Positions 26,962-35,206 of a DNA stretch of 64,000 nucleotides are shown one piece after another; the stretch's first letter is position 1; each line of letters starts with the position of its first letter. Source of the stretch: Hufsiella ginkgonis. GTDB lineage: Bacteria > Bacteroidota > Bacteroidia > Sphingobacteriales > Sphingobacteriaceae. The notes beneath the pieces are model-generated. The model was given only the letters and a program-made list of their open reading frames with translations. It was not told where the DNA came from and ran no database searches. The DNA lies in contig NZ_WVHS01000002.1 in the NCBI RefSeq assembly GCF_009834915.1, positions 1,178,001-1,242,000 of the forward strand, given 5' to 3'. The position numbers were made by a program, and so were the translations under genes.

Positions 26962-28619
26962 TGATGAAGAAACTTTTTACCCTGGCCTTGCTCACCGGAG
27001 CCGCCTTTACATTACCCTCGTATGCGCAGCTCGGCGGACCTGCCAGGCAATTTACCCGGGCGGATACGCTCCGCGGGATGCTGACCCCGCTTCGAACGTG
27101 TTACGACATTAACTATTACCACCTGGATGTGAAGGTGAATATCGACGAGAAATTTATTAACGGCACCAACCTGTTCAAATTTACGGCCACGCAGGATTTC
27201 AAGCGCCTGCAGTTCGACCTTTTTCAAGCCATGAAGATTGAAAAGATCCTGTATAAGGGCGCTGAACTGACTTATACCCGCGAATTTAACGCGGTGTTTG
27301 TCGACTTCCCGCAAATGATCCGTAAGGGTGCGAAAGACGAGTTCACCGTGATCTACAGCGGCAACCCGGCAGTGGCCCGGCGTGCGCCGTGGGATGGCGG
27401 CTTCGTGTTTTCAAAGGACCAGGCGGGCAAACCCTGGGTGGCGACCGCGGTACAGGGTTTCGGCGCAAGCTCCTGGTGGCCTACCAAAGATCACCAGGCC
27501 GACGAGGTCGACAGCATGCTGATCAGTATTTCTGCGCCAAAAGGGCTGATGGATGTGAGTAACGGCCGGCTGAGGTCGACACAGGACACCGGCGATGGGT
27601 ATACCAAATTTAACTGGTTCGTGTCATACCCCATTAATAATTACACGGTGAGCATTAACATTGCCGATTATGCACATTTCAGCGACACCTACGCGGGCGA
27701 AAAAGGCCCGCTTACGCTGGATTTCTATGTACTGCGCGAGGATCTCGGGAAAGCCCAAAAACACTTCGGCGATGATGTGAAGCCCATGCTGAAAAGCTTC
27801 GAATACTGGTTTGGCCCCTACCCTTTTTACCGCGACGGCTATAAGCTGGTGGAAGCGCCTTACCTCGGGATGGAACACCAGTCGGCAGTTACCTATGGCA
27901 ACAAGTTTATGAAGGGTTACCTCGGCTCGGACCTGTCTGGTACCGGGTATGGTATGAAATGGGATTACATCATCGTTCACGAGAGCGGCCACGAATGGTT
28001 CGGCAATAACGTCACCGCTAAAGATATCGCCGATATGTGGATCCATGAAGGTTTCACGATGTACTCGGAAGGCCTGTTCGTGGAATCGCAGGAAGGCAAA
28101 GAAGCCGGCGCCAAATACATCGCCGGCGTACGGAAACGGATCCGGAACCGTGCCCCCATGATCGGCCCCTATAATGTGAACCGCGAAGGCGCCGATATTT
28201 ACGACAAGGGTGCGAACCTGCTGCATACGGTACGGTCGGTGATCAACGACGATGAAAAATGGCGAAGCATCCTCCGCGGGTTAAATAAAGACCTCGGTCT
28301 GAAAACCACTACCACCGGGGAAGTGGTAAGCTATATCACCAAAAAATCGGGTAAAGACCTGCAGCCGGTATTCGACCAATACCTGCGCTACCCGAATATC
28401 CCGGACCTTGAATATAAAAAGGAAAACGGGAAAGTGTTGTTCCGCTGGGCAACTGATGTAAAAGACTTCAAGATGCCGATAAAAGTAAAGTTTGGCGAAA
28501 CAGGGAGCTGGACCTGGATCACCCCTACCACCGAATGGGGAAAGAGCTCGGTTAAAGACGCCGCCAGCCCGCTGGTTATTGATACCGACAACTTTTATAT
28601 CAAAACAACCGCCATTTAG
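26961..28619 (+). CDS. Secreted M1 family metallopeptidase
   Basis: 552 residues with a signal peptide (LFTLALLTGAAFTLPSYAQ). Zinc motif HESGH at about 340-344 with the third ligand Glu363 in WIHEGF, exactly 18 residues after the second His, as in gluzincins. The exopeptidase motif appears as GMEHQS. The protein has the N-terminal beta-domain and the thermolysin-like domain but lacks the large C-terminal helical domain, a short form common in Bacteroidetes. Together with the upstream hydrolase it probably degrades peptides outside the cytoplasm. Confidence 0.9.
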   Translation: MMKKLFTLALLTGAAFTLPSYAQLGGPARQFTRADTLRGMLTPLRTCYDINYYHLDVKVNIDEKFINGTNLFKFTATQDFKRLQFDLFQAMKIEKILYKGAELTYTREFNAVFVDFPQMIRKGAKDEFTVIYSGNPAVARRAPWDGGFVFSKDQAGKPWVATAVQGFGASSWWPTKDHQADEVDSMLISISAPKGLMDVSNGRLRSTQDTGDGYTKFNWFVSYPINNYTVSINIADYAHFSDTYAGEKGPLTLDFYVLREDLGKAQKHFGDDVKPMLKSFEYWFGPYPFYRDGYKLVEAPYLGMEHQSAVTYGNKFMKGYLGSDLSGTGYGMKWDYIIVHESGHEWFGNNVTAKDIADMWIHEGFTMYSEGLFVESQEGKEAGAKYIAGVRKRIRNRAPMIGPYNVNREGADIYDKGANLLHTVRSVINDDEKWRSILRGLNKDLGLKTTTTGEVVSYITKKSGKDLQPVFDQYLRYPNIPDLEYKKENGKVLFRWATDVKDFKMPIKVKFGETGSWTWITPTTEWGKSSVKDAASPLVIDTDNFYIKTTAI

Positions 28620-28697
28620 TTTGCAACCTTTTTTAGGAACAATCGTCTAATAGAAAAGCTGATGGCTTTTAAATCAAACAACCTAAAAGAAATTCCC

Positions 28698-29426
28698 ATG
28701 AAAAAAATTGCAACTTCTCTTGGCTGGCTTATGCTGCTGATCCCGTTCTTTACCATGGCAGGAACACGGACCATTTACCCGGTGATTAAACATACGCCTT
28801 CCGATAGTGAAACGCGCCAGGTTTCAGGCTTTCACGGCATCGCCTCCGGCGGAAGTTTTAACGTGACGGTTAATATCGGCAGCCAGGAATCACTCAAGAT
28901 CGAAGGCGACAGTGAAGTGCTGGCCAAGATCGAAACGGTGGTTGAAAAAGGTATCCTGGTGATCCGCACTAAACGTGGCATGAACTGGGGCTGGAATACC
29001 GGGAAAGTGAATGTTTACGTTACTGCCCGTTCCTTAAGCACGTTAACCTGCAGCGGCTCCGGGTCGATCACCGTGGAAGACCGCCTGAAAAGCGCCGAAC
29101 TGAACACCGTCGTAAGCGGGTCGGGTAGTATCCGGTTGTCTGCAGATACCAAAGACTATAACGCGGTGATCAGCGGCTCGGGCTCGATCTCTATTGCAGG
29201 TTCGGCAACCGATGCGTCCATCCTGGTAAGCGGCTCCGGCGGTTTTAGGGGAAGCGACTTCAGCACTTCTTCCACCAGCGTAAAAGTGAGCGGCTCGGGA
29301 TCAGTACATGTAGCGGCCGAGAAAACACTGGATGCCAAACTTAGCGGATCCGGATCTGTAAGATATTCGGGTAACGCACAGGTGAGCATGGTAAAAAGCG
29401 GCTCGGGCAGCGTAAAGAAAATATAA
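28698..29426 (+). CDS. Head GIN domain-containing protein (DUF2807), putative surface protein
   Basis: 242 residues from the ATG at 28698, which precedes the signal peptide (KKIATSLGWLMLLIPFFTMAG); the frame is open further upstream but without a signal. VSGFHGIASGGSFNVTVNIG near 42 is the head-GIN start, followed by a parallel beta-helix whose turns repeat SGSGSI/SGSGSV (at least seven times). These proteins are exported and of unknown function, sometimes called putative autotransporter adhesins. The gene is followed by a strong terminator. Confidence 0.85.
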   Translation: MKKIATSLGWLMLLIPFFTMAGTRTIYPVIKHTPSDSETRQVSGFHGIASGGSFNVTVNIGSQESLKIEGDSEVLAKIETVVEKGILVIRTKRGMNWGWNTGKVNVYVTARSLSTLTCSGSGSITVEDRLKSAELNTVVSGSGSIRLSADTKDYNAVISGSGSISIAGSATDASILVSGSGGFRGSDFSTSSTSVKVSGSGSVHVAAEKTLDAKLSGSGSVRYSGNAQVSMVKSGSGSVKKI

Positions 29427-29445
29427 CGTTTAACTAAGTTCAACC

Positions 29446-29489
29446 AGCCGGCAGTGAACCGCTTATCAAGGTTTTGCTGCCGGCTTTTT
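29446..29489 (+). terminator. Rho-independent terminator of the GIN-domain gene
   Basis: AGCCGGCAG (29446-29454) pairs perfectly with CTGCCGGCT (29477-29485), followed by TTTTC. The right arm lies inside the last codons of the convergent OstA-like gene. Confidence 0.75.
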
Positions 29490-31478
29490 CGTGTCCGTAC
29501 TTTGGGCAGGCGCTTTACCTGTCGGTTTTGCGGCAGGCTTTGCCGCCGGCTTTTTTACAGGGGCTTTTACGGGTGCTTTCGCCGGCGTTTTCTTTTTAGG
29601 CGACGGCGGCACGATCTCATCTTTCGACTTCGGCCGGTCCTTGGGCCGCCATAAAAATCCTTTCAGCTTCTTTTCCCGGGCATCCTCGATGGGGATCACG
29701 CGCCCGGTCATTTTATGTACGCCGGTTACCGTTTTCAGCTTTTTGTCGCCAAAATTGATCCTCAGCACACTGCCCGTCGTAGTATTCAGCGAAGTGGGCT
29801 TCAGGAGACTATCCCTGATGAAGTAGATGCTTTCGGCGTTACCGTCCACGTACATTTCCCGCAGCTCGTTATTCCGGAAATACCCGGTGATCACCTTGCC
29901 TTTTACCTGGTTAAATTCGAGGGAGTCGCCTTCCGTACTCACAATAAACCCGTTGCGACGGAGCAGCATATTATCCAGCTTCTTGTTTTTTAGCTGCATG
30001 TAGATCGTGTCTGCAGACAGCTGCGACCCCTGCGACCAGATCATCGGCTTGCCATAACTGCGAATGATGGAATCCTTATAGCTGTAGAACGCTGAGTCCG
30101 ACACCGATTGCAGGTCTGATTTGAAGATCTTTACATGGTGATAGGCCAGCACGATCCGTGTTTTGGTCGTATCGAGCGATAGCTTTACAGAATCCCTGCG
30201 AAGGCTGTCGACCCGGATCGAATCCGCGATCTGCGCAGCCGTTTTGGGTCGGACCCTGGGTATCGCCACTTTGGCGGAATCGGCGACAGGCGATTTAACG
30301 GCCACCGAATCGACCGCCGGTGCGGGCGGGTTTTCCGCTTCGCTCTTCTTGTTCTTCTTCTCCTGCTTTCTTTCTTTGCGCGATTTTTTTTTCTCCACCG
30401 GCCGGGCGACTACCTTAGGCGCCGGCTTCTTTACAGGCAGCAGTCGTCGCGGCTTGTCGGCGGGATCAGGCTCATCCGAAACGGTTTCGCCTTCATCCGG
30501 ATCGAAACGCTCCATCGATACGCGGACAAAGTTTCGCTTCTCGATCAGCCTGGTGTACAGCGAATCGGCGGTCATGTAAATGGAGTCCACCTTTGAAGAA
30601 TCCTGGGTGAGCAAGATCACATAAGGATGCTCAGTGATGAGCGCGCTTGAATCCAGCCGGTTATAAAACCCCTTCTGGCCGTATAACATGATCTTTTGAG
30701 AACCGGTATCCAGGAAAACTACATTACGGCTTGCCCGACCAAAGCCTTTGATATCGTCGTAAAAGATCGAATCACCCCTCAAAAACTTAGTGGACTGTTG
30801 ATAGAGATTATTCTTGTAGCCATGCGCCTGCCGGGTTTTGGTGTTGTAATCACCGAAATCTGTGTGAATGGTGTCCTCTTTTCCATAAATATGAGTGGGA
30901 CCATAAAAATAAGCCATCGAAGTACCGGTATTATAACGCATCGTATCCGCCTTAACCACCGCATCTTTGTTGGTAATTACCACGTTATACCTAAAATAAG
31001 CATCCCTGGTATTTACAAAATAATAGCCGGTTTTACTGGTAAGCACATCGCCTTTATTCTCGATCTTTCCGTTATTTATATACGTACCGATTTTGGTAGA
31101 CGTGTTATAGGTGAGGTAATTAGTGGTAAGTACGGCCCCATCTTTATCTACCAGGCGTACATTATTGGTAAGCACCGCAACGTGGGTATTGCCGTCGTAA
31201 TTCAGCAGGTCTGAATAGATCACCGTTCCGTCCGGCTGCGTGATCACCACATGACCGAAAGCATCGAAGGTATTTAGTTTTAAGTTCAGGTTGGCGCTGT
31301 CGGAAGCGAGCGTCGACCCGTCGTGTTGGGCAATCGGGTGCCCGATATGCTGCAAATCCTTGTTGTTATTCGTTACCTGCACCTGGTCTGAAGACAACAG
31401 GCTGATTCGTGTAGGCTGCTGCGCATAAGCCGAAGAGAGACCAATAAACACGATGAACAGGAGGAACCATTTTTTCAC
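29466..31478 (-). CDS. OstA-like protein (LptA/LptD N-terminal family), lipopolysaccharide transport
   Basis: 670 residues with a signal peptide (WFLLFIVFIGLSSAYAQ). The N-terminal half has OstA beta-jelly-roll repeats (GTVIYSDLLNYDGNTHVAVL, GAVLTTNYLTYNTSTKIGTY, DTIHTDFGDYNTKTRQAHGY), as in proteins carrying LPS across the periplasm. A highly charged Lys/Glu/Pro linker lies around 345-410, a second OstA-like stretch follows (VLAYHHVKIFKSDLQSVSDS), and the protein ends in a Lys/Pro/Ala-rich tail of about 50 residues (KAPVKAPVKKPAAKPAAKP). Bacteroidetes commonly carry such an enlarged OstA protein. Divergent from tilS. The exact position in the Lpt bridge cannot be told. Confidence 0.8.
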   Translation of the reverse strand: MKKWFLLFIVFIGLSSAYAQQPTRISLLSSDQVQVTNNNKDLQHIGHPIAQHDGSTLASDSANLNLKLNTFDAFGHVVITQPDGTVIYSDLLNYDGNTHVAVLTNNVRLVDKDGAVLTTNYLTYNTSTKIGTYINNGKIENKGDVLTSKTGYYFVNTRDAYFRYNVVITNKDAVVKADTMRYNTGTSMAYFYGPTHIYGKEDTIHTDFGDYNTKTRQAHGYKNNLYQQSTKFLRGDSIFYDDIKGFGRASRNVVFLDTGSQKIMLYGQKGFYNRLDSSALITEHPYVILLTQDSSKVDSIYMTADSLYTRLIEKRNFVRVSMERFDPDEGETVSDEPDPADKPRRLLPVKKPAPKVVARPVEKKKSRKERKQEKKNKKSEAENPPAPAVDSVAVKSPVADSAKVAIPRVRPKTAAQIADSIRVDSLRRDSVKLSLDTTKTRIVLAYHHVKIFKSDLQSVSDSAFYSYKDSIIRSYGKPMIWSQGSQLSADTIYMQLKNKKLDNMLLRRNGFIVSTEGDSLEFNQVKGKVITGYFRNNELREMYVDGNAESIYFIRDSLLKPTSLNTTTGSVLRINFGDKKLKTVTGVHKMTGRVIPIEDAREKKLKGFLWRPKDRPKSKDEIVPPSPKKKTPAKAPVKAPVKKPAAKPAAKPTGKAPAQSTDTKKPAAKP

Positions 31479-31482
31479 CTTA

Positions 31483-31490
31483 CAAAATTA
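31483..31490 (-). promoter_or_regulatory. Putative -7 box of the OstA-like gene
   Basis: TAATTTTG on the minus strand matches TAnnTTTG and ends four bases before the ATG. No clear -33 element was found. Confidence 0.35.
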
Positions 31491-31494
31491 GTTT

Positions 31495-31526
31495 TTTGGC
31501 TAAGGATATTAAATTAAATATTTTTG
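31495..31526 (+). promoter_or_regulatory. Putative tilS promoter
   Basis: TTTG (31495-31498), 20 bp, then TATTTTTG (31519-31526): a full match to the Bacteroidetes -33/-7 pattern. The ATG begins four bases after the -7 box, so the transcript would be nearly leaderless. Confidence 0.5.
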
Positions 31527-31530
31527 AGCA

Positions 31531-32868
31531 ATGCTGCCAGTTCCTGCCTTCCGCGATTTTATCCATGAACAACGGCTTTTTGATCCTTCCGACCAAATCC
31601 TGCTGGCAGTAAGCGGTGGAAAAGACTCCGTACTGATGGCGCACCTGTTTAACGAAGCGGGTTTCCGGTTTGGTATTGCGCACTGTAATTTTACCCTCAG
31701 GGGCGCGGAATCAGACGGCGATGAGGCGTTTACCCGGGAACTTGCCGCCGGGTTCGGGGTACCGTTCTATACAGTTCATTTCGATACCGGTTTTTTTGCG
31801 GCGACGCGGAAGATCTCCGTACAGATGGCGGCACGCGAGCTCCGGTATGACTGGTTTGAAGAAATCCGCAAGGCCAACGACTATCAATTTATCGCGATTG
31901 CTCACCACAGGAACGACGCCGTGGAAACGATGCTGTTAAACCTTACCAGGGGAACGGGAATCGCCGGCCTCCATGGCATCAGGGCGAAGCGCGGGTCATT
32001 GATCCGCCCGCTCCTGTTCCTTAAACGGGACGAGATCGACGAGCTGACGGCTCAAAACGGGCTGGCCTATCGCGAAGACAGCTCGAACCTCTCGGTAAAA
32101 TATGCCCGGAATAAAATCCGGCGGCAGGTGATCCCGGTATTGAAAACATTAAACCCCGACCTGGAAAACACCTTTGAAAGCGGCGCGCTATATTTCGCGG
32201 AGCTGGAAGAATTTCTTAACTACCAGGTTGATAAACTCCGGGAAGAGCTGTTTTCAGAAACAAGCCCGTTCATAAAGATCAACATCTCCCGGTTAATGAC
32301 CTTGCATCCCCGCAAGCTATTGTGGTTTGGCCTTTTCAGGCCGTTCGGCTTCAGTGCTGCGGTACTGGACGACCTGGCAGGCAGCTTACCGACATGCAGC
32401 GGAAAGATCTTCCGGTCGAAAACTCATCAGTTGCTGGCTGATCGCGAATATCTCTTCTTAAGCCCGGTGAAAGAAAACGATCCGGCAGGAGTAACGGTAC
32501 TGCAGGCAACCGATGCGATGATTACCTGGAACGGCCTGGTATTCTCTCAAACTACCAGGGAAAGGGAGAACACCATGTTCACTTCCGAAACGACCAGGGC
32601 TTTCACCGATACCGAAAGACTTGTATACCCGCTCCTGGTCCGTTCCTGGCGGCAAGGCGATGTATTTCGCCCGCTGGGGATGAAAGGACAAAAGAAACTA
32701 AGTGATTTCTTTACCAGCCAGAAAATACCGCTGAACCAGAAATCAGCGATCGCGGTCCTGGTTAATGGCAATGGTGAGATCATCTGGGTCGCGGGATGGC
32801 GTATGGACGACAGGTATAAAATTAATCAGCATACTAAAAAAGTTACTATATTCGAAACGGTCAAATAA
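31531..32868 (+). CDS. tilS: tRNA(Ile)-lysidine synthetase
   Basis: 445 residues. The N-terminal PP-loop ATPase has SGGKDS at 28-33, CNFTLRGAESDGDEAF near 50 and AIAHHRNDAVETMLLNLTRGTGIAGLHGI near 125, all TilS signatures. A helical linker and a C-terminal substrate-binding domain (RSWRQGDVFRPLGMKGQKKLSDFF) follow. It attaches lysine to C34 of tRNA-Ile(CAU) so that it reads AUA. Complete and full length. The next gene starts two bases after its stop. Confidence 0.95.
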   Translation: MLPVPAFRDFIHEQRLFDPSDQILLAVSGGKDSVLMAHLFNEAGFRFGIAHCNFTLRGAESDGDEAFTRELAAGFGVPFYTVHFDTGFFAATRKISVQMAARELRYDWFEEIRKANDYQFIAIAHHRNDAVETMLLNLTRGTGIAGLHGIRAKRGSLIRPLLFLKRDEIDELTAQNGLAYREDSSNLSVKYARNKIRRQVIPVLKTLNPDLENTFESGALYFAELEEFLNYQVDKLREELFSETSPFIKINISRLMTLHPRKLLWFGLFRPFGFSAAVLDDLAGSLPTCSGKIFRSKTHQLLADREYLFLSPVKENDPAGVTVLQATDAMITWNGLVFSQTTRERENTMFTSETTRAFTDTERLVYPLLVRSWRQGDVFRPLGMKGQKKLSDFFTSQKIPLNQKSAIAVLVNGNGEIIWVAGWRMDDRYKINQHTKKVTIFETVK

Positions 32869-32870
32869 TC

Positions 32871-33350
32871 ATGGAAAATACCGCCGTCTTCACCGAGAAA
32901 CAATATGTTGGGAGGGATTATACCCGCATTAGTATCAGGCTGGTAGTGATCCTGTTCTGTTTTACCGCGTATTACATTACCGAGGAACGCGGCGACCTCT
33001 TCCTGCTCGTGGGCTGCGGTACGCTGGTAGCTTCTGTGATCATGATGTTTATGCTGCATTACCGCACTACCGTGATCAATAAAAGCGTGATCCTCGACGG
33101 CTTATGGACCACCAAGCTGGTAAAGATCGACCTCCAGAGCATCGTCAAAATTGAACGTACGCCCTATAGCACCTACATCATCAACAACCCGGTGTACAAC
33201 CTTCACCAGAAGGGCAAGATCCGTTTTTATGCAGGCGGCCGCGAAGCCATCAGGCTTACCGACCGGGACGGGCTGATGTATGTGATCGGCACGCAAAGCC
33301 CCGCCGAGCTCGAACAGGCAATCCGGCAAGAATGGGCGCGTAAAGATTAA
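32871..33350 (+). CDS. Small membrane protein with PH-like C-terminal part
   Basis: 159 residues with two transmembrane helices (about 23-38 and 42-61) and a soluble C-terminal part beginning TTVINKSVILDG that looks like a bacterial PH domain (strand-rich, ending in a helix SPAELEQAIRQEW). The gene follows tilS by two bases and is probably co-transcribed. No function is known to me. Confidence 0.7.
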   Translation: MENTAVFTEKQYVGRDYTRISIRLVVILFCFTAYYITEERGDLFLLVGCGTLVASVIMMFMLHYRTTVINKSVILDGLWTTKLVKIDLQSIVKIERTPYSTYIINNPVYNLHQKGKIRFYAGGREAIRLTDRDGLMYVIGTQSPAELEQAIRQEWARKD

Positions 33351-33356
33351 CCCGGC

Positions 33357-33983
33357 TTACTCCGCTGCCAGCCTGGTATCCTCATAGATTTTCTTCAACG
33401 GGACCTTAACATTTAAGTGCTCAAACAAGGCTGCTTCATGGAGCGCCGTGTAATTTTTCGAATCGCCCCAGCCCGTCATCGGGTCTTTATGGTAACACGC
33501 TACGTGAATAGCGGTGGAATCGATCAGGATATAGCTTTTCAGGGTCTGGATATCCCGGTAAAGCTTAAACTTCGCGCCACGGTCATAGTTTCGCGTCGAT
33601 GGAGAGAGTACTTCGATGATCACCGTGGGATTTAACAAGTTGCACTCATCGTTATTGAGGAAGAACGGCTTCCCGCAAATTACATACAGATCAGGATAGG
33701 TGAATAAAGAGTTTTCGCGAATATGTGTTCGCATATTCGACGTATACGATTGACAGATCGATCCTTTCAGCTTTTGCCGAAGCTGGACATTCGTGTTATC
33801 TATGATCTGCCCATGCGTAAAATTCGCTCCCTCCATTTTAAACACCCCGCCTTCGAAATATTCATGTTTCTCCGGCGAACTCCTATCTAATTCCAGGTAC
33901 TCTTCTATCGTCATTTTTTGCCTGGGGTAGTTTTCCGCGGGATCATGCAGCATATTATGCGCTTCGTCTTCGTGCCATTTCAT
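33357..33983 (-). CDS. Uma2 family (DUF820) putative endonuclease
   Basis: About 208 residues from the ATG at 33983; a longer frame to 34010 is possible. MTIEEYLELDRSSPEKHEYFEGGVFKMEGA, then YPDLYVICGKP, NPTVIIEVLSPSTRNYDRGAKFKLYRDI and YILIDS give the PD-(D/E)XK-like Uma2 core (Glu in HEYFEG, Asp in PDLYV, Glu in IIEVLS, Lys in KFKLYR). Uma2 proteins are common, often multi-copy, and of uncertain role, perhaps linked to mobile DNA. It is convergent with the small membrane protein gene. Confidence 0.85.
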   Translation of the reverse strand: MKWHEDEAHNMLHDPAENYPRQKMTIEEYLELDRSSPEKHEYFEGGVFKMEGANFTHGQIIDNTNVQLRQKLKGSICQSYTSNMRTHIRENSLFTYPDLYVICGKPFFLNNDECNLLNPTVIIEVLSPSTRNYDRGAKFKLYRDIQTLKSYILIDSTAIHVACYHKDPMTGWGDSKNYTALHEAALFEHLNVKVPLKKIYEDTRLAAE

Positions 33984-34077
33984 GCACAAATAAAAGCATA
34001 AATCAACCAATATTATAACAATAGTTAATTTTGGTAATTTAAAAGAAATTAAGAAAGGGCGCTTTCGTGATTCTTGG

Positions 34078-35043
34078 CTACATCTTTAAGCCGATCTCTC
34101 TCAGGCGCTCATCGAGGTATTCCCCTGCCGTCATGTCAGCATAGGCCTTAGGGTGTTCATCGTCGATGCAGGAATCCAGGCTGGTAAGGTCCATTTTTGA
34201 TTTGGGATGCAGGAAGAACGGTACCGAGTAGCGGGAAGTCTTCATCAGTTCGCGCGGCGGGTTTACTACGCGGTGGGTAGTAGAAACCAGTTTATTATTG
34301 GTAAGGCGCTGCAGCATATCGCCTACGTTCACCACGATGTCGGCCACCTGCGCTTTTACCGGGTACCAGCTTCCCTCACGGGTTAATACCTCAAGGCCGT
34401 CGGCACTGGCGCCGATCAGCAGCGTGATCAGGTTAATATCCTCGTGGGCGCCCGCACGTACCGCATCCGGCGGAAGCGCGTCCGGGTTTTCGATCGGGAA
34501 ATAATGAATACCGCGCAGGATCGAGTTCCCGTTATGTACCTTATCATCAAAATAGTTCTCGTCGAGGCCAAGGTAAACCGCAATGGCGCGAAGCAGGAAT
34601 TTTCCCGCGTACTCCAGCCGGCTATACACTTCCGCGGTTGTTTCATTAAACGCCGGAAGCTCTTCCACCACCACGTTGTCCGGGTACTCGGCTTTTACCG
34701 GGTCCCCGTCGGTGACCGTTTGCCCGCGCTGCCAGAATTCTTTCAGGTCGGGAGTTTTGGAATCTTTTGCCTTCTCCTTTCCTTTGCTAGTATATCCGCG
34801 CTGCCCGGCAAGCTCCGGTTTCTCATATTTTAGCTTTGTTTCCTCGGGCAGGCTGAAGAACTTCTTCACCTCTGCGTAAAGGGCGTCCATTAACTCCTGC
34901 GTCATCCCGTGATTGGCGATCGTTACAAAACCGGTATCGTTAAAGGCTTTGCCGATATCATCGGAGAACTGCTTTTTCTGTTCCGGCGTACCGTGGATGT
35001 AATCATTAAGATCAAGTCGTGGAATATTAATTTCTGCTGACAT
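34078..35043 (-). CDS. Isopenicillin N synthase-like 2-oxoglutarate/Fe(II) dioxygenase
   Basis: 321 residues. The iron ligands His200, Asp202 and His257 (GAHEDINLITLL and STTHRVVNP) and the 2-oxoglutarate-binding Arg271-x-Ser273 (RYS) are present, with the DIOX_N domain at the N terminus (IPRLDLNDY, GFVTIANHGM). These enzymes oxidise small molecules using 2-oxoglutarate and oxygen; the substrate cannot be deduced. It is divergent from the sulfite reductase gene, which hints at sulfur-compound oxidation, but this is weak context. Confidence 0.88.
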   Translation of the reverse strand: MSAEINIPRLDLNDYIHGTPEQKKQFSDDIGKAFNDTGFVTIANHGMTQELMDALYAEVKKFFSLPEETKLKYEKPELAGQRGYTSKGKEKAKDSKTPDLKEFWQRGQTVTDGDPVKAEYPDNVVVEELPAFNETTAEVYSRLEYAGKFLLRAIAVYLGLDENYFDDKVHNGNSILRGIHYFPIENPDALPPDAVRAGAHEDINLITLLIGASADGLEVLTREGSWYPVKAQVADIVVNVGDMLQRLTNNKLVSTTHRVVNPPRELMKTSRYSVPFFLHPKSKMDLTSLDSCIDDEHPKAYADMTAGEYLDERLREIGLKM

Positions 35044-35206
35044 AGCTGACGGTTTTAGTTAAATGAACGAATATACTGTATTTGCAAGGAACCTATAAAA
35101 CACGATATATGTTTTTAACGTCATTTCCCTCATGATCAACTTCAAATATTTTATCTTCATGGCCGAAAACTGTATCATTGCACTTAAAATAGTATTTCTA
35201 TAGATT

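Noticed and set aside
27624-28226. Minus-strand frame of 200 codons
   Set aside because: Antisense to the M1 peptidase; contains no recognisable domain.
35044-35206. Possible riboswitch upstream of sulfite reductase
   Set aside because: I looked for SAM or cobalamin riboswitch-like conserved segments and stems and found none; the sequence is simply AT-rich.
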